Assembly: GCA_019314425.1 (NCBI GenBank)
Contig: JAFCZI010000075.1
Span: 1 to 12,698, forward strand
From: Deltaproteobacteria bacterium
GTDB taxonomy: Bacteria > Desulfobacterota > DSM-4660 > Desulfatiglandales > Desulfatiglandaceae
Direction: 5' to 3'
DNA: 12,698 bases
In this document: positions 1-7,004 of the stretch, in pieces
How positions within the stretch are numbered: the stretch's first letter is position 1
Layout: every line of letters begins with the position of its first letter
Translations under genes and position numbers: made by a program
The notes under the pieces: generated by a model
What the model was told of the DNA's origin: nothing
Seen by the model: only the letters and a program-made list of their open reading frames with translations
The model's database searches: none

Positions 1-1749
1 TTGCATATTTGGCATAAAAACTCAAAATTCAAGTCGATCAGATCAAGATATCGGGAGTATTTTGGTAGCTTAAATTTCGTGAAAATTGGTCTTGACATGG
101 GGTCCACTTTAAACATCATCAAAATCGGACTGCCGGAAGAGCCCAGAACCCTCAATGTCTGGGCGGCCACGGATGTCTGGTCCAACCGGGTGCTGAATCA
201 ACTGCTTCAGCCCCTTTACATTCGAGAGCCCAAAACCCTGAAGCTCATTCCATGGATGGCTGCCGAAGATCCGATTTATGACCCGGCCACCCTTTCTTAT
301 ACCATTAAGCTCAGGGATTCAAAATGGTCTGACGGATCGGAATTCACCGCTCATGATGTGGCCTTTACGGGCCACATCATCAAGACCTTCCGGGTTCCGC
401 AGTTCATCGCCAACTGGGAATTCATCAAAAAGATGGAAACCCCGGATAAACACACGGTCCGTTTTTTCCTCAAGGCGCCCAAGGCCCTGTTTCTATCCAG
501 AACCCTCACCACGCCCATAATACAGAAGAAACAGTGGGCACCCATCTGCGTGCGTGCCGAAAAAGCACCCCGGTTGTTAAAGACAAACGGGCCCCTTGAC
601 CTTTTGCTCAAGGAGAAAATGGCGCAACCCATTGGCAGCGGTCCGTTTGTGTTTAAAAAATGGGAAAAGGGCAGCCACCTGTTACTCGAGAAAAACAGAT
701 ATTTTTTCGGCACTGGAAAGCAGATTTCAGGTTTCCAACTGGGGCCTTATGTTGCCGGCATTCGGTTCCGGTTTATCGACAATACGGACGCCGCCGTCCT
801 GGGTCTGTTCACGGGCAGCATCGACATGTACTGGTGGGGATTACAGGAAAATTACATTCATGATCTGGATTCCCACAAAAACATAACGGTTTTCACCAAC
901 CCGAAAAGCGCCCTCTACTATATGGGGCTTAACGTCAGGGAAAAACCATTCAATGATGTCTATTTTCGAAAGGCCATGGCCTTGTCCGTGAATAAACCCT
1001 TTATTTTAAAGCGGATCGTTCAGGGTTATGCGGTGCTGGCCAACTCCATCATTCCATCGGGAAATACCTTCTGGTATGACCCCAATGTCCCCACGTATGG
1101 GCAAGGGTTTACCCGGGAACAACGGATTCGAAAAGCCTACAAGCTGTTGCGTGAATCGGGCTACACCTGGGAATTCCCCCCTGTCAACCCTGAAGGGGAA
1201 GTGGTGAAAGCGCAAGGGATCCGATATCCGGATGGCGTCCCGATGGAAACCTTGACCATCCTGACACCACCTGCGACATATGACCCCAAACGGGCCATGG
1301 TGGGCAACATGGTCCAACAATGGCTCAAAATGCTGGGGATACCTGTTGTTACCCAAAGCCTCTCCCTGGGGCATCTCCTTAAAAAAGTTAAAGCCAAGCA
1401 TGATTTTGATTGCTTTGTGCTGGGTTATGGAAATCTTTCCCTGGACCCGGACTATTTGCGCAATTTCTTCATATCCGGAAACAATAAACCCAACGGCTGG
1501 AACACGAGCGGATACAACAACCCCCGTTTTGATCAAATTGCCGATGCCAGTGCCGATGCCCTGGATATAAATAAAAGACGGCAGCTCATCCGGCAGATGC
1601 AGAATATCATTATGGATGATGTGCCCTGGATTCCCCTTTACAGCCCGAAAGTGGCCGAAGGCGCCCGCCAGGACCGCTTCACGGGATGGGTTTCGATGCT
1701 GGGGGGCATCGGAAACCGCTGGTCTTTCTGCTGTATCAAGCCCAGGTGA
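1..1749 (+). CDS. ABC transporter peptide-type substrate-binding protein (SBP_bac_5), 5' end uncertain
   Basis: Family 5 extracellular solute-binding protein, the periplasmic receptor of an oligopeptide/nickel-type ABC importer. Family-typical segments are visible: IGLPEEPRTLN near residue 43, the LxxPLYIREPKTLKLIPWMA segment near 70-85, KWSDGSEFTAHDVAFT near 108-122, IGSGPFVFKKW near 212 and the C-terminal DVPWIPLYSPK near 540. The reading frame is open from base 1, where a TTG could start it, so the gene may begin outside the window. Other possible starts are GTG at 79 and ATG at 97; none has a good Shine-Dalgarno sequence. Residues 1-32 are basic and polar, with no hydrophobic signal-peptide core, although this family is normally exported; the recognisable mature domain begins only at about residue 33. 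No permease or ATPase gene lies in the window, so the substrate cannot be assigned. The family call is firm; the 5' end is not. Confidence 0.85.
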   Translation: MHIWHKNSKFKSIRSRYREYFGSLNFVKIGLDMGSTLNIIKIGLPEEPRTLNVWAATDVWSNRVLNQLLQPLYIREPKTLKLIPWMAAEDPIYDPATLSYTIKLRDSKWSDGSEFTAHDVAFTGHIIKTFRVPQFIANWEFIKKMETPDKHTVRFFLKAPKALFLSRTLTTPIIQKKQWAPICVRAEKAPRLLKTNGPLDLLLKEKMAQPIGSGPFVFKKWEKGSHLLLEKNRYFFGTGKQISGFQLGPYVAGIRFRFIDNTDAAVLGLFTGSIDMYWWGLQENYIHDLDSHKNITVFTNPKSALYYMGLNVREKPFNDVYFRKAMALSVNKPFILKRIVQGYAVLANSIIPSGNTFWYDPNVPTYGQGFTREQRIRKAYKLLRESGYTWEFPPVNPEGEVVKAQGIRYPDGVPMETLTILTPPATYDPKRAMVGNMVQQWLKMLGIPVVTQSLSLGHLLKKVKAKHDFDCFVLGYGNLSLDPDYLRNFFISGNNKPNGWNTSGYNNPRFDQIADASADALDINKRRQLIRQMQNIIMDDVPWIPLYSPKVAEGARQDRFTGWVSMLGGIGNRWSFCCIKPR

Positions 1750-1775
1750 TAGCGCCCCCCAAACCCACATGATCC

Positions 1776-1804
1776 TTGACAAGACACACCATATTCGCTA
1801 TGCT
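1776..1804 (+). promoter_or_regulatory. Candidate sigma-70-like promoter for the heme/histidine operon
   Basis: A perfect TTGACA at 1776-1781 is followed after exactly 17 bases by TATGCT at 1799-1804, which matches 4 of 6 bases of the -10 consensus. It lies 27 bases past the stop of the transporter gene and points toward the siroheme decarboxylase gene. Transcription would start near 1811, giving a leader of about 230 nt that includes the GC hairpin and the inserted repeat. This is pattern evidence only. Confidence 0.5.
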
Positions 1805-1817
1805 AACTGAACATACT

Positions 1818-1853
1818 GAATCCCCCCGGCTTCAACGGCGCCTGCGGGGGTTC
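1818..1853 (+). terminator. GC-rich hairpin in the leader (terminator or leader structure)
   Basis: GAA-T-CCCCCCG at 1818-1828 can pair with CGGGGGTTC at 1845-1853, with one or two bulged bases, around an inner segment that itself contains GGC/GCC. No T-run follows (the next bases are ATACGTTTATTGG), so it is not a standard intrinsic terminator. It sits just downstream of the candidate promoter at 1776-1804 and 70 bases past the transporter stop. It could weakly terminate the transporter transcript or be a structured 5' leader of the downstream operon. Confidence 0.4.
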
Positions 1854-1870
1854 ATACGTTTATTGGGTCC

Positions 1871-2048
1871 ATTTAATGATGCACTCGTAAAAAGTCACAA
1901 ATCCATCTGTAGATGGCGTTGTAAAAGGTTCCATATACAAGGCGTAGTGGTTTTTCAGGAGCGTCTGGCATACATGTGGTATGTTGAGATTCTGAAAAAT
2001 TGCTGCAACGCAGTAGATGGGACTTTTTACGACACCATCATTTAATGA
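1871..2048. repeat. MITE-like inverted-repeat element with 9-bp flanking direct repeat
   Basis: The ends form imperfect inverted repeats: 1872-1896 and 2021-2045 match at 21 of 25 positions when one is reverse-complemented, with the core CGTAAAAAGTC perfect. Further inside, CCATCT plus GCGTTG-like segments near 1903-1921 recur inverted near 2008-2020, and TTTTTCAG at 1941-1948 pairs with CTGAAAAA at 1992-1999, so the whole unit could fold into one long hairpin. The 9-mer ATTTAATGA occurs directly at both edges (1871-1879 and 2040-2048), as expected of a target-site duplication. There is no credible coding capacity inside. From memory, similar GTAAAAAGTC-ended repeats are frequent in Desulfobacterales genomes; that link was not checked here. 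Confidence 0.7.
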
Positions 2049-2527
2049 CACCACAAAAGATGATTGAAGATACGGATAAGAAAGTCATCAGCCAGATTCA
2101 GAAGGACCTGCCGGTCCACCCCCAGCCCTTTGCACTGATGGCTGAAAAAATCGGCATTTCGGAAGAGGAGTTCATCGAAAGGGTGAAACACCTCAAAAAC
2201 AAGGGGGTCATCCGCCGTTTCGGCGCCACACTGCGCCACCAGGAGGCCGGGTTCAAAGCGAACGCCATGATCGCCTGGAAGTCACCTGAAAGTGTTATCC
2301 GTGAAATGGGAAAAACCCTGTCTGGGTTCAGGGAGGTTTCCCACTGCTATCACCGATCCCCGAAGGGCGACTGGCCCTACAACCTCTATACCATGGTTCA
2401 TGGGGGCAGCCGGGATGAATGCCGTGAAATTGCCGAACGGATGTCTGCTACTACGGGTCTCAGCGACTACGCCGTTTTGTTCAGCGAAAAAGAGTTCAAG
2501 AAAACCAGCATGGAGTACTTCACATGA
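2045..2527 (+). CDS. ahbB: Siroheme decarboxylase subunit, Lrp/AsnC-like (AhbB-type)
   Basis: Lrp/AsnC-fold protein of the siroheme decarboxylase family (AhbA/AhbB, NirDLGH relatives), which removes acetate carboxyls from siroheme to give 12,18-didecarboxysiroheme in the alternative heme or heme d1 pathway. An N-terminal winged helix-turn-helix (about residues 12-58, ending in GVIRRFG) precedes the second-domain signature [21 protein letters not shown] at residues 100-120, which is diagnostic of the decarboxylases as opposed to true Lrp regulators. The length of 160 aa is normal for the family. ATG 2045 is chosen, but ATG 2060 (MIEDTDKK) is an equally good family-like start; neither has a clear ribosome site. 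ATG 2045 lies inside the right copy of the direct repeat flanking the upstream element. The stop overlaps the hemL start by 4 bp. The AhbB rather than AhbA assignment is tentative, and the partner subunit is not in the window. Confidence 0.83.
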   Translation: MTPQKMIEDTDKKVISQIQKDLPVHPQPFALMAEKIGISEEEFIERVKHLKNKGVIRRFGATLRHQEAGFKANAMIAWKSPESVIREMGKTLSGFREVSHCYHRSPKGDWPYNLYTMVHGGSRDECREIAERMSATTGLSDYAVLFSEKEFKKTSMEYFT

Positions 2528-3816
2528 GAGAAAAATCAAAAGCCCTGTTTGAGAAAGCAAAAAAAATCATCCCCGGTGGTGTGAACAGTCCCGTCAGGGC
2601 AGGGAAATCCGTCGGGATGGACCCCCCCTTCATTGCCTCAGCCAAAGGCGCCCTGATCCGGGATGCGGACGGTAACGAATACATCGATTATGTGGGTTCA
2701 TGGGGTCCCATGATTCTGGGTCATGCCTACCCCGAGGTCATCGAGGCCGTAAAAAGAAGCGCCGAGCGAGGCACCAGCTACGGTGCCCCCACGGAAAGTG
2801 AAGTGTCAATGGCCGAGGAAATTGTCCATATGGTTCCCTCTGTCGAGAGGGTCCGAATGGTGAATTCGGGAACCGAAGCCACCATGAGCGCCATCCGGCT
2901 GGCAAGAGGATACACGGGCCGGGACAAAATCGTCAAATTTGACGGCTGTTACCATGGACATGCGGACAGTCTGCTGGTATCGGCCGGATCGGGGCTCGCC
3001 ACCCTCGGCATTCCGGGAAGTCCGGGAGTTCCCAAGGATGTGGCCAGGCACACCATTTCGCTGCCGTACAACAATCTGCCCGGGGTGGAAGCGGCATTTG
3101 CCAAATTCGGGTCTGAAATTGCCTGCGTCATTGTTGAACCCGTTCCCGGAAACATGGGGGTCGTTATCCCGGATCAATCCTTTTTGGAGGGACTGAGGCG
3201 CATCACCGAAAGCCATGGGACAATCCTCATTTTTGATGAAGTCATCACCGGATTCAGGCTCGCGCTCGGAGGCGCACAGGCAATTTTTGGCATCACACCT
3301 GACCTGACCTGTTTTGGGAAAATCATCGGCGGCGGCCTTCCGGTGGGCGCCTATGGGGGCAAAGCGGAAATTATGGCCCGGGTCGCCCCGGATGGAGATG
3401 TTTACCAGGCCGGGACCCTTTCCGGAAACCCCCTGGCCATGGCTGCGGGCCTGGCCACGCTGCACATCCTGAAACGGGAAAACCCCTATGCAAAACTCGA
3501 CCGGACGTGTGAAACACTTTTCATGGGCCTTGAGAAAGCCGCAAAAAACGCCGGCATCCCGGTGACGGTAAACCGCATGGGATCCATGGGGTGCCTCTTT
3601 TTCACCGCTGAAACCGTAACGGATTTTGTCACGGCCCAAACCGGCAACCAACATATTTTCCGGCAATATTATCAAGAGATGCTGGATCAGGGTGTATACC
3701 TGGCGCCCTCGCCTTTTGAGACCACGTTTCTCTCCATGGCCCATACGGGGGAAATGATCGAGGAAACCGTTCATCGCGCTGAAAAAGCCTTTGAAGTTAT
3801 AGCGCAGGGGCTCTAG
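2524..3816 (+). CDS. hemL: Glutamate-1-semialdehyde 2,1-aminomutase
   Basis: PLP enzyme that converts glutamate-1-semialdehyde to 5-aminolevulinate, the last step of the C5 route to tetrapyrroles, in the cytoplasm. The 430-aa length matches the family. Visible landmarks are the N-terminal [10 protein letters not shown] near residues 18-27, the [14 protein letters not shown] segment near 116-130, the PLP-contacting [10 protein letters not shown] around 243-252, and the Schiff-base lysine K266 within [19 protein letters not shown] 2524 overlaps the upstream TGA (ATGA), and GGAG lies 8 bases before it, inside the upstream gene, so translation is probably coupled. Pairing with a siroheme decarboxylase gene places it in siroheme-derived heme synthesis. 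A 49-bp gap separates it from hisI. Confidence 0.97.
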   Translation: MREKSKALFEKAKKIIPGGVNSPVRAGKSVGMDPPFIASAKGALIRDADGNEYIDYVGSWGPMILGHAYPEVIEAVKRSAERGTSYGAPTESEVSMAEEIVHMVPSVERVRMVNSGTEATMSAIRLARGYTGRDKIVKFDGCYHGHADSLLVSAGSGLATLGIPGSPGVPKDVARHTISLPYNNLPGVEAAFAKFGSEIACVIVEPVPGNMGVVIPDQSFLEGLRRITESHGTILIFDEVITGFRLALGGAQAIFGITPDLTCFGKIIGGGLPVGAYGGKAEIMARVAPDGDVYQAGTLSGNPLAMAAGLATLHILKRENPYAKLDRTCETLFMGLEKAAKNAGIPVTVNRMGSMGCLFFTAETVTDFVTAQTGNQHIFRQYYQEMLDQGVYLAPSPFETTFLSMAHTGEMIEETVHRAEKAFEVIAQGL

Positions 3817-3865
3817 CCCTGCGAACGACAGAGGACGGCCCGCTGTCATGTCAAAAGGGGAATGA

Positions 3866-4267
3866 ATGTCTAAGATTGAAAAAAATAAAATTACCCTTGA
3901 TTTTTCAAAAGGGGATGGGCTGCTTCCGGCCATTGCGCAGGATGCCGCATCAGGGAAAATATTAATGCTGGCCTACATCAACAAAGACGCCTGGGATAAA
4001 ACCCTTGAAACCGGCGAAGCCCATTATTGGAGCCGTTCCAGGCAGGAGCTGTGGCACAAGGGGGGCACTTCCGGACATGTTCAGATCATTAAAGAAGTGT
4101 TTGCGGACTGTGATGACGACACCGTTGTCTTTCGGGTGGAACAGATTGGCGGCGCAGCCTGCCACACGGGATATGAAACCTGTTTCCACAAAAAAGTAGC
4201 CCCGGACGGCATGGTGACCATTGTGGGAGAAAAAGTATTTGATCCGGAGAAGGTATACAAAAAATGA
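3866..4267 (+). CDS. hisI: Phosphoribosyl-AMP cyclohydrolase
   Basis: Cytoplasmic metalloenzyme of histidine synthesis that opens the adenine ring of phosphoribosyl-AMP (third step). The 133-aa length fits a stand-alone HisI; there is no fused HisE pyrophosphohydrolase domain. The family motif [19 protein letters not shown] is present near residues 53-71. The metal-binding block is D81-C82-D83-x-D85 (magnesium-type aspartates), followed by C99 and C106 (with C82, the expected zinc cysteines). The linker before C99 reads GGAAC, one residue longer than the form I remember as usual. A GGGGA ribosome site lies 5 bases before ATG 3866. The stop overlaps the hisG start by 4 bp (ATGA). Confidence 0.96.
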   Translation: MSKIEKNKITLDFSKGDGLLPAIAQDAASGKILMLAYINKDAWDKTLETGEAHYWSRSRQELWHKGGTSGHVQIIKEVFADCDDDTVVFRVEQIGGAACHTGYETCFHKKVAPDGMVTIVGEKVFDPEKVYKK

Positions 4268-5136
4268 ACACATTGAAATTCGGCATTCCCAAGGGAAGCC
4301 TTCAGAAAGCAACCATTGGCCTATTTGAAAAATCCGGCTGGAAAATCACCGTAAACAGCCGAAGTTATTTTCCTGACATTAACGATCCCGAGATTGAATG
4401 CGCCCTGTGCCGGGCCCAGGAAATGTCCCAATACGTGGAAAACGGCACGCTGGATGCGGGCCTTACCGGCAGAGACTGGATTATGGAGAACGAATCCCAG
4501 GTGGTGACGGTGGATGATCTGGTTTACTCCAAAGTCAGTCAAAACCCGGCGAGATGGGTGCTGGCAGTGCCTGCGGGATCAGACATCAAAACCCTTGAAG
4601 ACCTTCAGGGAAAGAAAATCGCTACGGAACTGGTTAATTTCACCCGAAAATTTTTTGAAGAAAAAAACATCGATGTGAAGATCTCCTTTTCATGGGGGGC
4701 CACAGAAGCCAAGGTGGTTTCCGGACTGGCGGATGCCATTGTTGAAGTCACCGAGACCGGAAGCACCATTCGGGCCCACGGCCTCAAAATCATTCATGAA
4801 CTCATGGAAACCAATACCCAGTTGATCGCCAACCGGGAGGCCTATCAGGACGAATGGAAAAAGCAGAAGATCTCCCAGATTATTCTGCTTCTCAAAGGGG
4901 CTTTGCGGGCGGAAAACATGGTGGCGCTCAAAATGAACGTCCTCAAACGAAATATTGAGGCGGTTATCGAAATCCTCCCGAGCCTGAATGCACCCACCGT
5001 CGCGGGCCTTCATCACTCCGGCTGGATATCCGTTGAAACCGTTGTGGACGCCCGGCTGGTGAGGTATCTCATTCCCCAACTGATGCACGCCGGCGCTCAG
5101 GGAATCATTGAGTACGCCCTGAATAAAGTTATCTAA
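4264..5136 (+). CDS. hisG: ATP phosphoribosyltransferase, long form with regulatory domain
   Basis: First and committed enzyme of histidine synthesis, condensing ATP with PRPP to phosphoribosyl-ATP. The catalytic part shows GIPKGSLQ near residues 5-12, GLTGRDWI near 66-73 and the PRPP loop [14 protein letters not shown] at 160-173. Residues from about 212 to the end ([30 protein letters not shown]) match the C-terminal ACT-like HisG_C domain. At 290 aa this is therefore the hexameric long form, which in this family is feedback-inhibited directly by histidine and needs no HisZ. AGAAGG lies 9 bases before ATG 4264, and the start overlaps hisI by 4 bp. The hisI-hisG pair lacks the other his genes locally. 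Confidence 0.97.
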   Translation: MNTLKFGIPKGSLQKATIGLFEKSGWKITVNSRSYFPDINDPEIECALCRAQEMSQYVENGTLDAGLTGRDWIMENESQVVTVDDLVYSKVSQNPARWVLAVPAGSDIKTLEDLQGKKIATELVNFTRKFFEEKNIDVKISFSWGATEAKVVSGLADAIVEVTETGSTIRAHGLKIIHELMETNTQLIANREAYQDEWKKQKISQIILLLKGALRAENMVALKMNVLKRNIEAVIEILPSLNAPTVAGLHHSGWISVETVVDARLVRYLIPQLMHAGAQGIIEYALNKVI

Positions 5137-5171
5137 GATTGGCATTAAATTGGAAAATCGAGAATAAACCC

Positions 5172-6323
5172 ATGAGCAGAATCGCCGAACGGACCCGAAA
5201 CATCCCCCCCTTTATTGTCATGGACGTCCTGGAAAGGGCCCACGAACTGGAGAGGCAGGGACGCAATATTATTCACCTGGAAATCGGGGAACCGGACTTC
5301 CCAACACCGGAATGCATCTGCGAGGCAGCCAAAGAAGCCATTTCGAGGGGTGAAACCCACTATACCCACAGCCTGGGGCTGCTGGAACTGCGGGAAGCCA
5401 TCTCTGAGCATTACCACGATAAGTACGGCGTCGACGTTGACCCGGATCGCATCCTGGTGACTTCCGGCACCTCCCCTGCCCTGTTCATGGTCTTTTCCGC
5501 CCTCCTCGAAGCAGGGGAAGAGGTGATCATGACCGATCCCCATTATCCCTGCTACCCCAATTTCGCGGAATTCCTGGGGGCCCGGCCCAGCCGGGTCAAG
5601 GGGTATGAAGAAGACGGGTTTCAACTGCGTCCCGAAGCGGTCAAGAAAAATATCGGGCCGAAAACCCGGGCGATCCTCATTAATTCCCCTTCCAATCCCA
5701 CCGGGAACCTGCTTTCCAAAGATCGAATGGTCGAATTGGCGCAGCTGGGTCCGCCCATTATATCCGACGAAATTTATCACGGCCTGGTTTACGGGGAAAC
5801 GGAGCATTCCATTCTTGAATTCACCGAAAACGCTTTTGTGCTGAACGGGTTTTCTAAGATTTTTGCCATGACCGGGTGGCGTCTCGGCTATTTGATTGCG
5901 CCCCCTGAATTCATTCGGCCCATTCAGAAGGTTCAACAGAACTTTTTCATATCCGCAGGGAGCGTTTCCCAATGGGCTGGCATTGCCGCCCTGAAATATG
6001 CCCATAAAGATGTTGAACGGATGCGAACCGTTTATGACGAACGCCGAAAATACATGATCAAACGGATCCGGGAATTGGGTTTTGGTGTAGCCGTGGAACC
6101 GGCAGGCGCCTTTTATATCCTGGCCAATGCCCGCCACCTGACTGAAAGCTCCTATGATCTGGCCTTTGAAATCCTTGAAAAAGCCAATGTGGGCGTAACA
6201 CCCGGGATCGACTTCGGGAAAAACGCCGAAGGCTATATCCGTTTTTCCTATGCCAATTCCCTTGAAAATATCAAGGAAGGGTTGAACCGGATCGAACGGT
6301 TTTTAAAAGCCCATGGACGTTGA
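5172..6323 (+). CDS. Class I/II PLP-dependent aminotransferase (AspC-like, substrate unassigned)
   Basis: Fold-type I aminotransferase of 383 aa from ATG 5172. Family features include LEIGEPDFPTPECI near residues 27-40, the tyrosine segment THYTHSLGLLELREAI, NSPSNPTGN (the substrate-carboxylate-binding NPTG region), SDEIYHGL with the PLP aspartate, the Schiff-base lysine K229 in NGFSKIFAMTGWRLGY, and a C-terminal RFSYANS containing the second carboxylate-binding arginine. An upstream TTG at 5139 would add 11 residues that do not resemble the family, so ATG is preferred, although no strong ribosome site is present. It follows hisG by 35 bp and overlaps engB by 11 bp. It resembles aspartate/alanine/aromatic transaminases of the Ia subgroup more than canonical HisC; a role in histidine synthesis is possible from context only. 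Confidence 0.93.
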   Translation: MSRIAERTRNIPPFIVMDVLERAHELERQGRNIIHLEIGEPDFPTPECICEAAKEAISRGETHYTHSLGLLELREAISEHYHDKYGVDVDPDRILVTSGTSPALFMVFSALLEAGEEVIMTDPHYPCYPNFAEFLGARPSRVKGYEEDGFQLRPEAVKKNIGPKTRAILINSPSNPTGNLLSKDRMVELAQLGPPIISDEIYHGLVYGETEHSILEFTENAFVLNGFSKIFAMTGWRLGYLIAPPEFIRPIQKVQQNFFISAGSVSQWAGIAALKYAHKDVERMRTVYDERRKYMIKRIRELGFGVAVEPAGAFYILANARHLTESSYDLAFEILEKANVGVTPGIDFGKNAEGYIRFSYANSLENIKEGLNRIERFLKAHGR

Positions 6324-6897
6324 ATTCATCAAGAGCGCTTTTAAGGAAGAACATTATCCCCCCCCCAACAGGCCGGAGGTCGCCTTTGCGGGGAAATCCA
6401 ATGTGGGAAAATCCAGTCTTCTCAACACCCTGGTCAATCGGCGAAAACTGGCCAGAACCAGCAGCACCCCCGGCAGGACACAGGCCATTAATTTCTTCCG
6501 CTTCGGCAAAACCCTTTACCTGGTGGATCTCCCCGGATACGGGTTTGCCCGGGTGCCCATCAAGGTCAAAAAATCCTGGGGACAGATGGTGGAAGATTAC
6601 CTTCGGATCCGGGAAACACTCAAAGCCGTGGTGGTAATTCTCGATATTCGCAGGGACCCCTCAACAGGTGATGAAGACCTCATCAACTGGTTGAATTATT
6701 ATGCCATTAAACCCATCGTTGTGCTGACCAAAGCTGACAAAATTTCTCGCCAGAAGACCCAAAAAAGAACGGACCTCATTATCAAAAGCTTGAAGGCCGT
6801 CTCATTTTCCGCGCCCGTCATCTTCTCCTCCCATACCCGGCAGGGCGTAGCGGAATTATGGAAAAAAATCAACGAGACGGTCCTTGAATCGGTCTGA
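6313..6897 (+). CDS. engB: Ribosome biogenesis GTP-binding protein EngB/YsxC/YihA
   Basis: Small TRAFAC GTPase needed for large ribosomal subunit maturation. All G motifs are visible: G1 GKSNVGKSS at residues 27-35, the switch I region with TSSTPGRTQ at 49-57, G3 DLPGYG at 72-77, G4 TKAD at 139-142 and a G5-like SSHTRQG near the C-terminus. The 194-aa length and the short N-terminal extension (MDVEFIKSAF) are typical. ATG 6313 lies within the end of the aminotransferase gene (11-bp overlap), suggesting coupled translation; no clear ribosome site. Codons 16-18 form an uninterrupted C9 tract (6358-6366). It is the last gene of the plus-strand run and faces the minus-strand envelope cluster. Confidence 0.96.
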   Translation: MDVEFIKSAFKEEHYPPPNRPEVAFAGKSNVGKSSLLNTLVNRRKLARTSSTPGRTQAINFFRFGKTLYLVDLPGYGFARVPIKVKKSWGQMVEDYLRIRETLKAVVVILDIRRDPSTGDEDLINWLNYYAIKPIVVLTKADKISRQKTQKRTDLIIKSLKAVSFSAPVIFSSHTRQGVAELWKKINETVLESV

Positions 6898-6915
6898 CAG
6901 AAAAGGCATCACATG

Positions 6916-6948
6916 AAAAACCCCCGGAAGATACTCTCTTCAGGGGGT
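6916..6948 (-). terminator. Intrinsic terminator for the minus-strand cluster
   Basis: An inverted repeat pairs 6920-6931 (ACCCCCGGAAGA) with 6937-6948 (TCTTCAGGGGGT), 11 of 12 positions pairing around a 5-base loop. On the minus strand the stem is followed by TTTTT (complement of 6916-6920), giving a classical terminator for the SYLF gene that ends at 7005. On the plus strand no T-run follows, so it would act only weakly on engB transcripts despite lying 22 bases past that gene's stop. Confidence 0.75.
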
Positions 6949-6969
6949 ATAATGGGGATACTTTTCATG

Positions 6970-6987
6970 CGCCGACAATTTTCGGCG
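6970..6987. other. Second small hairpin between convergent genes
   Basis: CGCCGA at 6970-6975 and TCGGCG at 6982-6987 form a perfect 6-bp stem around CAATTT. It lies between the engB end and the SYLF gene end, 17 bases beyond the SYLF stop. It has no T-run on either strand, so it probably only stabilises a 3' end or assists the neighbouring terminator. Confidence 0.4.
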
Positions 6988-7004
6988 GAAAATTTGCCAC
7001 TAAG

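Noticed and set aside
92..120. TTGACA at 92-97 as a promoter
   Set aside because: No acceptable -10 element at 16-18 bases, and the sequence lies in or at the edge of the coding frame.
1006..1782. Minus-strand open frame opposite the transporter gene
   Set aside because: Low-complexity, arginine/proline/glycine-rich translation without motifs; shadow of the sense gene.
1776..2054. Small open frames on both strands across the leader and the repeat
   Set aside because: They run through the inverted-repeat element, have no ribosome sites and give no protein-like sequence.
2045..2527. Lrp/AsnC transcription regulator
   Set aside because: The HCYHRSP...[11 protein letters not shown] signature and the coupling to hemL fit siroheme decarboxylase rather than a regulator.
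2806..3933. Long minus-strand open frame (375 codons) antisense to hemL
   Set aside because: Its translation is rich in glycine, histidine and arginine without recognisable motifs, and it lies opposite a certain hemL and the start of hisI; it is a mirror of their codon bias.
5145..6137. Long minus-strand open frame opposite the aminotransferase
   Set aside because: No family resemblance; the sense strand encodes a complete aminotransferase with all catalytic motifs.
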